Shown here: piece by piece, positions 39,727-49,316 of the stretch
How positions within the stretch are numbered: position 1 is the stretch's first letter
Layout: each line of letters begins with the position of its first letter
Origin: an uncultured Aquimarina sp.
GTDB taxonomy: Bacteria; Bacteroidota; Bacteroidia; Flavobacteriales; Flavobacteriaceae
Length of the DNA stretch: 64,000 nucleotides
Assembly: GCA_947498815.1 (NCBI GenBank)
Contig: CANMLU010000002.1
Location: forward strand, 434,001-498,000
Reading direction: 5' to 3'
Program-made: the position numbers and the translations under genes
Notes under the pieces: model-generated
Told to the model about the DNA's origin: nothing
Databases searched by the model: none
The model's input: the letters and a program-made list of their open reading frames with translations, nothing else

Positions 39727-40905
39727 ATGAGTAAAGAAGTAGTAATTGTATCTGCAGCACGCACACCTATAGGAAGTTTCATGGGAAGTCTATCTATAGT
39801 GCCTGCAACACAGCTGGGTGCTACCGCTATCAAAGGCGCACTAGACAAAATAAACTTGGACCCATCTTTGGTTCAGGAAGTTTTTATGGGTAATGTGGTT
39901 CAAGCTGGTAATGGTCAAGCTCCTGCGAGACAAGCCGCTTTGGCAGCAGGTATTAGTGATACTGTGCCATGTACTACTGTTAATAAAGTATGTGCTAGTG
40001 GAATGAAAGCAGTAATGCATGCCGCCCAGGCAATTGCTTTAGGAGATGCGGATATTATTGTTGCAGGAGGTATGGAAAGCATGAGTTTAATCCCTCATTA
40101 TGTTCGTTTAAGAGCAGGGCATAAATTTGGTCCACAAACACTCGAAGATGGTATGCAAAGAGATGGATTGGTAGATGTATATGATGGACATGCTATGGGG
40201 GTTTGTGCTGATTTATGTGCCAACGAATATGATTTTTCGAGAGAAGATCAAGATGCGTTTGCTATACAATCATATGAGCGCTCTGCAAAAGCATGGGCTG
40301 AAGGAAAATTTAATAATGAAGTTGTACCTGTAGCAGTACCTCAACGTCGTGGTGAACCCATTATGGTAACGGAAGATGAAGAGTATAAAAACGTGAAAAT
40401 GGAGAAAATACCAGCATTGCGTCCTGCGTTCTCAAAAGAAGGTACCGTAACTGCTGCAAATGCCTCTACAATTAATGATGGTGCTGGTGCTGTGGTAGTA
40501 ATGAGCGCAGAAAAAGCGGCCGAACTTGGTTTAAAACCATTGGTGAAAATTAAAAGTTATGCAGATGCTGCACATGAGCCAAAATGGTTTACTACCGCTC
40601 CGGCAAAAGCATTACCCAAAGCAATTGAAAAAGCAGGTATCACTCTTGATGATGTTGATTTCTTTGAATTTAATGAGGCATTCTCTGTAGTTGGATTGGC
40701 TAATCTAAAAATTCTGGGGCTCAACGATAAAAACACAAATGTTAATGGTGGGGCAGTGTCTCTAGGACATCCACTAGGCTGTTCTGGAGTAAGAATACTT
40801 ATAACATTAATGAATGTGTTAGAGCAAAATAATGCAAAAACCGGTGCAGCTGCGATTTGTAATGGTGGTGGAGGTGCCTCTGCAATGGTCATTGAACGTA
40901 TGTAG
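39727..40905 (+). CDS. Acetyl-CoA C-acetyltransferase (thiolase)
   Basis: 392 residues. The acyl-accepting Cys is C89 in NKVCASGMKAV; the other active-site elements are NEAFSVV, GHPLGCSG and the C-terminal CNGGGGASAMVIERM. Biosynthetic or degradative thiolases join or split acetoacetyl-CoA; this length and motif set fit AtoB-type enzymes. It stands alone with a flavobacterial -7 box just upstream, divergent from the HD phosphodiesterase. Confidence 0.95.
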   Translation: MSKEVVIVSAARTPIGSFMGSLSIVPATQLGATAIKGALDKINLDPSLVQEVFMGNVVQAGNGQAPARQAALAAGISDTVPCTTVNKVCASGMKAVMHAAQAIALGDADIIVAGGMESMSLIPHYVRLRAGHKFGPQTLEDGMQRDGLVDVYDGHAMGVCADLCANEYDFSREDQDAFAIQSYERSAKAWAEGKFNNEVVPVAVPQRRGEPIMVTEDEEYKNVKMEKIPALRPAFSKEGTVTAANASTINDGAGAVVVMSAEKAAELGLKPLVKIKSYADAAHEPKWFTTAPAKALPKAIEKAGITLDDVDFFEFNEAFSVVGLANLKILGLNDKNTNVNGGAVSLGHPLGCSGVRILITLMNVLEQNNAKTGAAAICNGGGGASAMVIERM

Positions 40906-41078
40906 TTTAAGTATTAAGTATGAGGTTTTAGGTAAAGATATTAAGTTCTTCATCTAAAGTTTTTCTATGTACTTGGAATTTGAGAAAACGATTATCTAAA
41001 ACTTCATTATATATTTTTTGAGTTCTATAAAAAAGTTTATATACTCTAACTACTAATTACTAACAACTAATCTCAATA

Positions 41079-41828
41079 ATGCAATACGGTATTTGTAATC
41101 TAAGTATTGTCCCTTTACGTTTTGAACCTCGGGATCCAAGTGAAATGGTTTCTCAAATACTATATGGAGAACATTTTAAAGTTCTGGAGCAACGAAAAAA
41201 GTGGAGCAAAATACGCCTGGCCTTTGATAATTATGAAGGTTGGATTGATAATAAACAATATATCGAAATTACCGAAGACGACTATACAAAATTTGATCAG
41301 AAAGATCCCTGTTTAGTGGGTGATTTGATAGAATTTGTGAGCTGTGAGCAGGATCAGTTAATGCCGATCCCTTTGGGGGCATCACTAGGTGCATTGGATT
41401 TTTTCAAACATCAATATGAAGGAAATAGGATTACCAAAAAACAATCCAAACAGCATATTATAGAATCTGCGTTTCTGTTTCTTAACGCCCCGTATCTCTG
41501 GGGTGGGAAAACAAACTTTGGTATCGATTGCAGTGGATTCACCCAAATGGTGTACAAATTAAACGGATATAAATTACTACGTGATGCCTCTCAACAAGCA
41601 ACACAAGGAGACCCTTTAAGTTTTATTGAAGAAAGTGAACCAGGAGATCTTGCCTTTTTTGATAATGAAGAAGGATCTATTATACACGTTGGCATCATGA
41701 TGAAAGATAACTATATCATCCATGCGCATGGCAAAGTGCGCGTGGATCGTATAGATCACACAGGTATATATAATGCCGAACGACGCACTCATACTCATAA
41801 TTTAAGGGTCATCAAGCGAATCATCTAA
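41079..41828 (+). CDS. NlpC/P60 cell-wall peptidase with SH3 domain
   Basis: 249 residues. An N-terminal bacterial SH3 region (about 1-65; SQILYGEHFKVLEQRKKWSKIRLAFDNYEGWID) precedes a C40 peptidase domain with the catalytic Cys in GIDCSGFTQ, His in IHVGIM and a third polar residue in IIHAHG. These enzymes cut D-Glu-to-diamino-acid bonds in peptidoglycan stems; the SH3 part binds the stem. No signal peptide is seen, so a role in muropeptide recycling inside the cell is possible. The next gene starts 16 bases downstream. Confidence 0.9.
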   Translation: MQYGICNLSIVPLRFEPRDPSEMVSQILYGEHFKVLEQRKKWSKIRLAFDNYEGWIDNKQYIEITEDDYTKFDQKDPCLVGDLIEFVSCEQDQLMPIPLGASLGALDFFKHQYEGNRITKKQSKQHIIESAFLFLNAPYLWGGKTNFGIDCSGFTQMVYKLNGYKLLRDASQQATQGDPLSFIEESEPGDLAFFDNEEGSIIHVGIMMKDNYIIHAHGKVRVDRIDHTGIYNAERRTHTHNLRVIKRII

Positions 41829-41844
41829 ATTAAAAATATCCTAC

Positions 41845-42372
41845 ATGTCGACTCAAGAAGTAAAAATGATACTAGTACAGCTTGAGGATAATAAAAAGCT
41901 GCTACAAATAGGTCGTAGTACATTTTATGACGCCTTTGGTCCACCCGTAAATTCCGAAGAGAATATCAATAGTTACCTCAACGAAAAATTCACTTTAGAA
42001 AATATCACAGCAGAACTTCAAAACCCAAAATCTACATTTTATTTTGCAATATTGAATACTGAAACAGTAGGGTATGTAAAGTTGAATTGGGACGATGCTC
42101 AAACAGAGCCTATGGATGCTAGGGCTATGGAGATAGAACGAATTTATGTGGTAAAAGAATATCAAGGCAATAGAATTGGTCAAATATTATTTGAGAAAGC
42201 ATTGCAGGTTGCGAAGGAGAAATCCATGGAGTTTTTATGGCTTGGTGTATGGGATGAAAACTTGGGTGCAATAAAATTCTATAAAAGAAATGGTTTTAAA
42301 ATCTTTGACAGGCATTCATTTACACTAGGTACAGAAATACAAACAGATATAATGATGAAACTAAAATTATAA
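41845..42372 (+). CDS. GNAT family N-acetyltransferase
   Basis: 175 residues. The acetyl-CoA-binding motif A is IERIYVVKEYQGNRIGQILFEKAL (Q/R-x-x-G-x-G/A type), followed by the motif B section LWLGVWDENLGAIKFYKRNGF. The ending and the N-terminal FYDAFGPPVNSEENINSYL resemble PaiA-like polyamine or protein acetyltransferases. An alternative Met at residue 8 is possible. It follows the NlpC/P60 gene by 16 bases. Confidence 0.9.
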   Translation: MSTQEVKMILVQLEDNKKLLQIGRSTFYDAFGPPVNSEENINSYLNEKFTLENITAELQNPKSTFYFAILNTETVGYVKLNWDDAQTEPMDARAMEIERIYVVKEYQGNRIGQILFEKALQVAKEKSMEFLWLGVWDENLGAIKFYKRNGFKIFDRHSFTLGTEIQTDIMMKLKL

Positions 42373-42422
42373 GTTTTAAAAAACTTTATGATTTTGATAA
42401 CAAACAGTAGTCATTTTTTCGG

Positions 42423-42444
42423 TAATTTTGAAACGTTCATTTCA
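42423..42444 (+). promoter_or_regulatory. TetR gene promoter overlapped by an operator
   Basis: TAATTTTG (42423-42430), an exact TAnnTTTG -7 box, overlaps the near-palindrome TGAAACGTTCATTTCA (42429-42444). Almost the same palindrome recurs before the SDR gene. The placement suggests autorepression by the TetR protein. Confidence 0.6.
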
Positions 42445-42450
42445 TTAAAA

Positions 42451-43032
42451 ATGCCAAAAACAGAAACATTTAATCGAAATCAGGTCTTACAACAAGCCAC
42501 AGAAGTATTCCATAAAAATGGGTATAATGGTACTTCTATGCAAGATTTGGTAGATGCTACTTCTCTTAATAGATCAAGCATTTATAACTCTTTTGGCAGT
42601 AAGCTGAATATGTTTCTGGAGGTGTTATCGCACTATCAATCCTATCATAATGCTAATTTCAATCAAGGGTTAGCAAACTCGTATAATGCCAAAGAAGCTA
42701 TTGAAACTATTTTTGAGCTTAATCTTAACGAAATCGTGAATGATAATGATCGCAAGGGATGTATGATTGTGAATTGTAAATCAGAGATGGTAAATCAAGA
42801 ACCTTCTATTAAATCCTTTATGGAAAAAAATCAGGATCGCATGATTGCCATGCTTGAGGATATCGTTAGTAAAGGGCAAATGGAAAAGATTTTTAATAAA
42901 GATCAAACGGCCAATCAATATGCGTTATACCTGTTCTCTTCTATTCAAGGATTAAGAATGACGGGGATATTGAACAAAAATAGAGAAGATTTGAAAAGCC
43001 TTATAAACACGGTGCTTAAAGCACTTTATTAA
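42451..43032 (+). CDS. TetR/AcrR family repressor
   Basis: 193 residues from the Met at 42451 (MPKTETFNRNQ); a Met 21 codons upstream would place the promoter and operator inside the gene. N-terminal TetR helix-turn-helix (about 5-55): VLQQATEVFHKNGYNGTSMQDLVDATSLNRSSIYNSFGSK. The C-terminal ligand domain includes GCMIVNCKSEMV, typical of the subfamily near short-chain reductases. Matching operator palindromes lie in its own promoter and before the SDR gene 70 bases downstream. Confidence 0.92.
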   Translation: MPKTETFNRNQVLQQATEVFHKNGYNGTSMQDLVDATSLNRSSIYNSFGSKLNMFLEVLSHYQSYHNANFNQGLANSYNAKEAIETIFELNLNEIVNDNDRKGCMIVNCKSEMVNQEPSIKSFMEKNQDRMIAMLEDIVSKGQMEKIFNKDQTANQYALYLFSSIQGLRMTGILNKNREDLKSLINTVLKALY

Positions 43033-43053
43033 ACTATTTTTTTTAATCTATAA

Positions 43054-43069
43054 TGAAACGATTGTTTCA
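43054..43069 (+). promoter_or_regulatory. Operator of the SDR gene
   Basis: TGAAACGATTGTTTCA: arms TGAAAC and GTTTCA are perfectly palindromic. It agrees with the operator at 42429 at 13 of 16 positions. It lies 33 bases before the SDR start codon. Confidence 0.62.
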
Positions 43070-43101
43070 AATAAAATAATATTAAACAAATACATTACAC
43101 A

Positions 43102-43851
43102 ATGAAAAAGTTAGAAAACAAAGTAGCAGTTATTACAGGAGCCAATAGCGGTATAGGCCTAGCCACTGCCAAACTATATCTTGAAGAGGGTGCCAAAGTT
43201 GTACTCTCGGGAAGACGACAAGAGGCATTAGACGAGGTTGCAGCAAACTTAAACGGTGATTTTATAACGGTAAAAGCCGACGTCTCTATTGCCGAGGATA
43301 ATACAAGGCTTATTAATGAAGCTATCACCAAATACGGTAAGATCGATGTTTTATTCTTAAACGCTGGGATTGCACCTGTTACTCCAACTCACGAAATCAC
43401 CGAGAATCATTATGATGAAGTATTCAATACTAATGTGAAAGGGCCAATATTGGCAACAAAAGAAGCGCTTCCACATATTAATGATGGAGGTACGATATTA
43501 TTTACTAATTCTGTTGTTCACCAAAAGGGTTTTGATGGACTTGGAGTATACTCTGCCTCCAAAGGTGCGTTACGCGCATACCAAAGAGTATTAACCTCTG
43601 AGGTTAAGTCAAGGGGGATTCGTGTTAATTCAATTGCACCAGGACCAATTGAAACTCCGTTGTATGGTAAAATGGGATTACCACAGGATGTTGTCGAAGA
43701 AATGGGGAAAGGATTTGCCCAACAAGTACCATTAGGTAGATTTGGAACCTCTGAAGAAATTGCAAAATCTGCATTGTTCCTCGCATCGGATGATGCTTCT
43801 TTCATTAACGGTGTAGAATTAGAAGTGGATGGCGGACTTAGTCAAATCTAG
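43102..43851 (+). CDS. Short-chain dehydrogenase/reductase
   Basis: 249 residues. Classical SDR: cofactor motif TGANSGIG at 12-19, NAG in FLNAGIAP, catalytic Ser in FTNSVV, and YSASK. The Arg in LSGRR after strand 2 suggests NADP(H). The C-terminus FINGVELEVDGGLSQI is standard. It is probably de-repressed when the upstream TetR protein binds its ligand, giving a small detoxification module. The substrate is unknown. Confidence 0.93.
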   Translation: MKKLENKVAVITGANSGIGLATAKLYLEEGAKVVLSGRRQEALDEVAANLNGDFITVKADVSIAEDNTRLINEAITKYGKIDVLFLNAGIAPVTPTHEITENHYDEVFNTNVKGPILATKEALPHINDGGTILFTNSVVHQKGFDGLGVYSASKGALRAYQRVLTSEVKSRGIRVNSIAPGPIETPLYGKMGLPQDVVEEMGKGFAQQVPLGRFGTSEEIAKSALFLASDDASFINGVELEVDGGLSQI

Positions 43852-43875
43852 GACGTGTTCATGTACTTAAAAAAC

Positions 43876-43908
43876 AAAAGGTGGATTCTATTAGAATCCA
43901 CCTTTTTA
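43876..43908. terminator. Bidirectional terminator
   Basis: Stem AAAGGTGGATTC/GAATCCACCTTT with a short loop and flanking A and T runs, between the convergent SDR and GAPDH genes. Confidence 0.88.
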
Positions 43909-43931
43909 ATTATTTATAACATTCATATACT

Positions 43932-44921
43932 TTACAATTCTAATATCTGCCGAATCATCTGATTGGTGAATCCCCACTCATTATCATACCAGATCATCAC
44001 CTTTACCAAATCTCCGTCTACTACTCTGGTCAATGAAGCATCTACTGTTGCGGCATACGGATTTTGTTGAATATCCGAAGACACAATGGGTTCGTAAGTT
44101 ACATCTAGAACTTTTAGATATCGATCTGTTTTGGCTTCTTTTTCAAGGATTTTATTAATTTCTTCTGCCGTTGTATTTCGCTCTGCGATAAAAGTCACAT
44201 CACTAATAGATCCAACGGGAACAGGAGTTCTTATCGCTACTCCATCAAATTTCCCTTCATACTGCGGTAAAGCCTTTGTAGTGGCAATAGCCGCTCCTGT
44301 GGTTGTAGGCGTAAGGTTAATGGCTCCTGCCCTTCCCATTCTTGGATTTTTTTTGGAAGGTGCATCTACCAAAGTTTGTGAGGCTGTGTAGGCATGAATA
44401 GTATTTAGTATAGCCTTTTTAATCCCAATAGTACGTCCTAAAATCTCTACAACAGGGCTAATATTATTCGTGGTACAACTAGCACAAGAAAACACCGCTG
44501 TTTTTCCATCCGCAGTATTAACTCCATGCACGACCGTTGGAGTATCTTTACTCTTGGTTGGGCCCGATATCACCACATTGGTGGCTCCTGCTTTGATATG
44601 TTTTTCTGCATCTTCTCTATTGGTAAAGAAACCAGTACTTTCAATTACTACATCAATCTCATTTTCTCTCCAGGGAAGCTGTTCCGGATCTCTTTGATTA
44701 TAATATTTGATCTTTTGACCATCTATAACTAGATGCTCTCCATCTGATTTGATATCTTTATCATAAATGCCATAAACACTATCATATTTCAGGAGGTATT
44801 GGGCATTTTCGATTGACATCAAGTCATTAACCGCGATAACTTGTAGATCAGGTTCGTCCATAATTACTTTTAGGGCCGCTCTTCCTATTCTTCCGAATCC
44901 ATTTATTGCTATTCTCTTCAT
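43932..44921 (-). CDS. gap: Glyceraldehyde-3-phosphate dehydrogenase, type I
   Basis: 329 residues. NAD-binding start INGFGRIGRAALKVI with NDL after strand 2, catalytic Cys in SCASCTTN, and the substrate-binding blocks HAYTASQTLVDAPSKK, RAGAINLTPTTTGAA and NPYAATVDASLTRVV. It oxidises glyceraldehyde-3-phosphate in glycolysis or the reverse in gluconeogenesis. SCASCTTN with Cys four before the catalytic Cys is normal for the family. Bacteroidota often carry two GAPDH genes, so this need not be the main glycolytic one. Confidence 0.96.
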   Translation of the reverse strand: MKRIAINGFGRIGRAALKVIMDEPDLQVIAVNDLMSIENAQYLLKYDSVYGIYDKDIKSDGEHLVIDGQKIKYYNQRDPEQLPWRENEIDVVIESTGFFTNREDAEKHIKAGATNVVISGPTKSKDTPTVVHGVNTADGKTAVFSCASCTTNNISPVVEILGRTIGIKKAILNTIHAYTASQTLVDAPSKKNPRMGRAGAINLTPTTTGAAIATTKALPQYEGKFDGVAIRTPVPVGSISDVTFIAERNTTAEEINKILEKEAKTDRYLKVLDVTYEPIVSSDIQQNPYAATVDASLTRVVDGDLVKVMIWYDNEWGFTNQMIRQILEL

Positions 44922-45035
44922 AATTTCTTTGAGTTTTTTGTTGGTGAAAATTTATCGAAATATATGATTCATATTTCTACATAAATGGTCGTGAAAAAGT
45001 CATTATAATTACTTCAAAAATCTAATTCTAGCGAT

Positions 45036-45716
45036 TTACCCATCAATTAAAGATACCCCATTCAAATCTGTCGTGAGTACATCACTCATATAATCAAAAT
45101 AAGGTCGTAACAATTCAAAATGACGCACCACTTTATCCAAGAAATCTGGTGCAAAAACTTCTTTATCGGTAAAACTATGGCTTACAAAAAATGCTTTATT
45201 TTTAATCAAGTCAATATTAGGATGATCTTTACTAAATCCTTTGGGAGCCGTTTTCACTTGATAAGCAGGATCAAAACCACCAAATGCTTTCTTGAAGTCT
45301 TTGTTCGCCAATATTTCTCGGATCTCTTGATCGTCCATTTCAAACTCTTTACGAATTCTTAGCAAATCGGCGGGTTCGGGGCTAAAAAAACCACCTGCAA
45401 TTAAAGAGTTTCCTGGCTCTAAACGCAGATAATATCCACCTCTGCGATGTGCTCCTGCTCTACTAAAACTAACACTTCTGTGCACATTATAAGGAGTTTT
45501 ATCTTTACTAAATCGTATATCTCTGTTGATCCTAAAAACTTTAGTTTTATCAATTTCATCCTTTTCATTTAATCGTTCTGCAATAGCAGCATAAAAAGCT
45601 TTTAACGTTTTTTCATTCGCTTGATATTCCTTTTTATTTTCGGTCATCCAATCCCGATGGTTATTCTTTTTTAATTTGTTTAAAAATTCAAATGCCGATT
45701 TTGGTATAGTACTCAT
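45036..45716 (-). CDS. DUF2461 family protein
   Basis: 226 residues. Recognised by FLNKLKKNNHRDWMTENKKEY, FRINRDIRFSKDKTPYNVHRSVSF, RRGGYYLRLEPGNSLIAGGFF and a C-terminal PYFDYMSDVL. The family (TIGR02453) is widespread and cytoplasmic, with no known reaction. It lies upstream of GAPDH on the same strand, separated by 114 bases, with no firm evidence of an operon. Confidence 0.9.
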   Translation of the reverse strand: MSTIPKSAFEFLNKLKKNNHRDWMTENKKEYQANEKTLKAFYAAIAERLNEKDEIDKTKVFRINRDIRFSKDKTPYNVHRSVSFSRAGAHRRGGYYLRLEPGNSLIAGGFFSPEPADLLRIRKEFEMDDQEIREILANKDFKKAFGGFDPAYQVKTAPKGFSKDHPNIDLIKNKAFFVSHSFTDKEVFAPDFLDKVVRHFELLRPYFDYMSDVLTTDLNGVSLIDG

Positions 45717-45849
45717 ATGATTTACTTTGATCCTAAAATTAATAAAATCTGTTTTGTGAATCGAAGTTTAACTTAAATTTATAGCATACAATATCCATAG
45801 CCTCTCTTTACAGTAAGACTAAATATCAGGTTACTAAAATAAGAGCATC

Positions 45850-46269
45850 TTAATATTGATCTAATAAATAGTTGATTAAATCAGTAGTGGTTACTATACC
45901 AACTAGTTTACCGTCGTCTACTACTGGTAGGGCATGAAACTCACGTTTAGACAATATTTCTGCCACCTCTTTAATTGTTGTGCTCGAATTTACACTTACA
46001 AGATTTTTTGCCATCACTTGTTCGATAGTAAACATTTCATAGACAACAGTATCTACTTCACTTTCATTTTCATTAACGGTATCCGCAAAACTAATGCGAA
46101 GTAAGTCTGTATAACTTAACATACCCACAATAACATCTCCTTTAACTACAGGAATATGTCGAATCTTATTTTTTTTAAATAACATCTCTGCTGTTTCTAA
46201 ACCATTAGTGCTATTTAAAGTTATGACATCGGCAGTCATAATTTTTGAAACGGGAGTTCGTTTTTTCAT
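45850..46269 (-). CDS. CBS-domain pair protein
   Basis: 139 residues made of two CBS domains: VSKIMTADVITL to VGMLSYTDLLRI, and IEQVMAKNLVSV to VGIVTTTDLINYLL. CBS pairs bind adenine nucleotides and often regulate a partner. Stand-alone, with no catalytic domain; partner unknown. CAAATGTA at 46293 on the plus strand is an exact -7 box for this gene on the minus strand. Confidence 0.9.
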   Translation of the reverse strand: MKKRTPVSKIMTADVITLNSTNGLETAEMLFKKNKIRHIPVVKGDVIVGMLSYTDLLRISFADTVNENESEVDTVVYEMFTIEQVMAKNLVSVNSSTTIKEVAEILSKREFHALPVVDDGKLVGIVTTTDLINYLLDQY

Positions 46270-46574
46270 TTGAGTTAATTTAAGTTTATCCTCAAATGTA
46301 GAATTGCATTCTCAAAGAAGTAATGATAAATATCAGTAATAATAAATAAAAAGAACCAAAATTCAGAAACATTATAAGCTCTAAATTTTTAAAGAAAAAG
46401 AGCGTTATAGTCCAATGTTATCATTTTCTTATATTTTTCTTCCGTTTTCATAATGAATAATAAATTTTAGCCTGTCTTTGTTATAATTATCTGAAAAAAG
46501 TAAGGATTTACAACTTATTAAGACTTATGTATTCTTTATTCTATATATTTACTAGAGTTTTTAAATAGACTATA
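46270..46574. other. Divergent promoter region, CBS and cysE genes
   Basis: AT-rich spacer of 305 bases. The minus-strand -7 box TACATTTG (46293-46300) lies 24 bases before the CBS gene start. No convincing box was found for cysE, and no ORF or repeat. Confidence 0.4.
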
Positions 46575-47366
46575 ATGACGAAAGCACGAGATAGGATCAT
46601 TGCAAAAATAGAAGAGCAAAAGAAGAATCCGAACCTTAAATTAAAGCTAAAAGAGAGAACCGAATATTTTACAAAATTACTCTTTTATACCTTATTTGAT
46701 ACCGACACAGAAGTTGCCAAGAATATCGATCTTTTGGAGGAAACTTTTGAAGAGCTTATCAATTTGGCGTGTTGGGAAACTGAAAAACCATGTAGTAAAC
46801 TATGGCAATCCTATCTTGATAAACTTCCTAATATTTTAGAAAAACTTAATCTGGATGCGCAAGCATTCATGCAAAGTGATCCTGCGGCCAATTCTATTGA
46901 AGAAATTTATATGGCATATCCGGGGTTTTATGCCATAGCCATTTATCGCTTAAGTCATGAGCTATTGAAATTCGGATTACCGATGGTACCACGATTAATG
47001 ACCGAGTATTCTCATCGATTAACGGGTACCGATATCAATCCGGGAGCAGAGATCGGAGAATCTTTCTTTATTGACCATGCCACGGGTATTGTTATCGGAG
47101 AAACAGTAATCATAAAAAACAACGTAAAAATATATCAGGGTGTTACCCTGGGAGGATTGTATGTAGACAGAAAGCTTCGCAACGTTAAACGACATCCAAC
47201 TGTTGAGGATAATGTAACTATATATGCAAACGCAACTATATTGGGTGGTAGCACTGTTATTGGTGCAAACAGTACGATTGGTGGTAATGCATGGATTACT
47301 TCATCGGTTCCAGAAAACTCGATTATCTCGAACACCTCTGAAATCAAGATCAAAAAAGTTGTTTAA
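46575..47366 (+). CDS. cysE: Serine O-acetyltransferase
   Basis: 263 residues. An N-terminal helical domain (about 1-130) is followed by the left-handed beta-helix with hexapeptide repeats: GTDINPGAEIGESFFIDHATGIVIGE, IYQGVTLGG, NVTIYANATILGG and IGANSTIGGNAWI. It converts serine and acetyl-CoA to O-acetylserine, the precursor for cysteine. The N-terminal extension resembles the EpsC/SatA-type enzymes common in Bacteroidota. Its stop overlaps the next start (TAATG), coupling it with cysteine synthase. Confidence 0.94.
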   Translation: MTKARDRIIAKIEEQKKNPNLKLKLKERTEYFTKLLFYTLFDTDTEVAKNIDLLEETFEELINLACWETEKPCSKLWQSYLDKLPNILEKLNLDAQAFMQSDPAANSIEEIYMAYPGFYAIAIYRLSHELLKFGLPMVPRLMTEYSHRLTGTDINPGAEIGESFFIDHATGIVIGETVIIKNNVKIYQGVTLGGLYVDRKLRNVKRHPTVEDNVTIYANATILGGSTVIGANSTIGGNAWITSSVPENSIISNTSEIKIKKVV

Positions 47367-48250
47367 TGTCGCATAGCATTTTAGACCTTATCGGAAATAC
47401 GCCTTTGGTGAAGGCTACTTCTTTAATAGATAATCCTAATATTACTTTATATCTAAAATTAGAAGGACACAATCCTGGCGGAAGTGTAAAAGATCGTGCC
47501 GCATATAACATGATCAAATCTGCCCTGGATCGTGGCGATATTGATCAAAACACCAAGCTTATTGAAGCGACTAGTGGTAATACGGGTATCGCATTAGCTA
47601 TGATTGCCGGAATCTTCAAACTAGATATAGAGTTGGTAATGCCAGAAAACTCGACCAAAGAACGTGTACAAACTATGCGCGCTTATGGTGCCAAGGTAAC
47701 TCTGACTTCTGAAGATATAGGTATCGAAGGTGCACGAGATTATGCAGAAGCCAAAGTAAAAGATGAAGGTTTTGTGATGTTAAATCAATTCGCCAATGAT
47801 GATAATTGGCGTGCTCATTACAAAACTACAGGTCCCGAGATTTGGAGAGATACAAAAGGTACAATTACCCACTTTGTATCCTCAATGGGAACTACTGGTA
47901 CCATTATGGGAACATCTACCTACCTCAAAGAACAATCCAAAAGCGTTCAAATTGTTGGTGTACAACCTACAGACGAATCTCGAATCCCAGGAATACGTAA
48001 ATGGCCAAAAGAATATTTACCAAAAATCTTCAATCCCAAAAAGGTCGACCAAGTAATCGAAGTAAGCCAGCAAGAGGCTACAGAGATGGCCAAACGTCTT
48101 GCCAAAGAAGAAGGTGTGTTTTCTGGAATGAGTAGTGGCGGATCTGTTACTGCGGCTTTAAAGTTAGCACGAACTCTGGATAAAGGAGTGCTAGTAGCAA
48201 TCATTTGCGATCGAGGTGATCGATATTTAAGTTCCGATTTGTTTGAGTGA
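47366..48250 (+). CDS. cysM: Cysteine synthase B-type
   Basis: 294 residues. The PLP lysine is K42 in NPGGSVKDRAAYNMI; the TSGNTGIALAM loop and the phosphate-binding GTTGTIMG follow. It joins O-acetylserine with sulfide or thiosulfate. Length and the VGVQPTDESRIPGIRKWP section fit CysM rather than CysK. It overlaps cysE by one base. Most C-terminal family residues are present, ending RYLSSDLFE. Confidence 0.94.
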   Translation: MSHSILDLIGNTPLVKATSLIDNPNITLYLKLEGHNPGGSVKDRAAYNMIKSALDRGDIDQNTKLIEATSGNTGIALAMIAGIFKLDIELVMPENSTKERVQTMRAYGAKVTLTSEDIGIEGARDYAEAKVKDEGFVMLNQFANDDNWRAHYKTTGPEIWRDTKGTITHFVSSMGTTGTIMGTSTYLKEQSKSVQIVGVQPTDESRIPGIRKWPKEYLPKIFNPKKVDQVIEVSQQEATEMAKRLAKEEGVFSGMSSGGSVTAALKLARTLDKGVLVAIICDRGDRYLSSDLFE

Positions 48251-48803
48251 TTTTTTCAGTTCGATATTTTATTAGATTGACCTTTTAAGATAAAGTCTAA
48301 AGTTTTTTCTACAGTATATAATAAAATACATTATTACACTTACTGTCTTAATAAGATTACATTTATAATATGTTAGGTAACTAACAAACTATTTGTGTTT
48401 ATTGTATTAAATTTGAGATACCAACTTTAATAATTATATAACATGAAAAATCTAATTAAATCTTCCACTTTCTTAACAAGAACTATTATTATTATTTCTT
48501 TTCAAACCTAATTTTTCCAAAGGTGATTTAGACTTAATATTTAGTTTAACCCGAAGTTATTATGAATATAACCATTGATAAATCAATAGTGCGGTAAAAG
48601 TACTAACCGTGTTTTTGATTCGTCTCCTGATTTATAGTAGTATTCCTGTAAGCACTTGATATTTAAACCAAATATGATACTTAAATCACTTTAAGTAAAA
48701 TATATCTGTATGACAAGAAAAAATTAATGTACTGAGTATAGACTCACCTATTCTATACAGTATGTACCCCCTTGCCTTTTTATTAATTTATAACGTAAAT
48801 ATT
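48251..48803. other. Intergenic stretch, possible gene remnant
   Basis: 553 AT-rich bases. At 48443-48511 a 22-codon frame (MKNLIKSSTFLTRTIIIISFQT, then stop) looks like the start of a signal peptide and may be the remains of an exported-protein gene. No terminator was recognised after cysM. The remainder shows nothing I can name. Confidence 0.4.
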
Positions 48804-49316
48804 ATGACTCTTAAACCAAATCTTTTTATTGTAAGTATTTTATTCGCATCCCTAATTACAAACACCGTAAAATCCCAAAATACAATTGGGGGTCACTTTG
48901 GCGTTGTTCAACCAATAATAACCATTCAAGATGGAGAAACTTCCGATGGATTTGATCCCTACACCATTGGGTTTCCAATAGGCGTAACAATCCGAAAAAG
49001 TGAGAAATTTGCCTTTGACATAGAAATGGTTCCATTTATAAGTTCTATCGAGGATTCTGAAGGAGATAATAGTAGTGCCGTAAATGAACTATTAATACAT
49101 CCTGGTTTGTTATGGGGTATTGGCAATAAGCTCACCTTCGGAAACCGCATTGCCTATGAGACCAAAAGTGGTAGATATGGAATTACTCCGCTTTTAAACA
49201 GGGGATTTACTTTAGGAAAAACCAATGTTTTTGCAGAATTAGTATTACCCATAAGAGTAGGCAATGATCAAGAAATATCATTTACTGCGGCATTACATTT
49301 TGGTATAGGTTTCTAA
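48804..49316 (+). CDS. Predicted outer-membrane beta-barrel protein
   Basis: 170 residues from the Met at 48804 (MTLKPNLFIV), which gives a clean signal peptide ending near TVKSQ; a Met 14 codons upstream is less likely. The mature part has alternating strands (IGGHFGVVQPIITIQ, FPIGVTIRKSEKFAFDIEMVPFISS, LTFGNRIAYETKSGRYG) and ends in an aromatic F, features of small eight-strand barrels. No specific family. It is followed after about 190 bases by katG. Confidence 0.68.
   Translation: MTLKPNLFIVSILFASLITNTVKSQNTIGGHFGVVQPIITIQDGETSDGFDPYTIGFPIGVTIRKSEKFAFDIEMVPFISSIEDSEGDNSSAVNELLIHPGLLWGIGNKLTFGNRIAYETKSGRYGITPLLNRGFTLGKTNVFAELVLPIRVGNDQEISFTAALHFGIGF

Noticed and set aside
48443-48511. 22-codon frame resembling the start of a signal peptide
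   Set aside because: It stops before any mature domain; kept only as a possible remnant in the intergenic entry.
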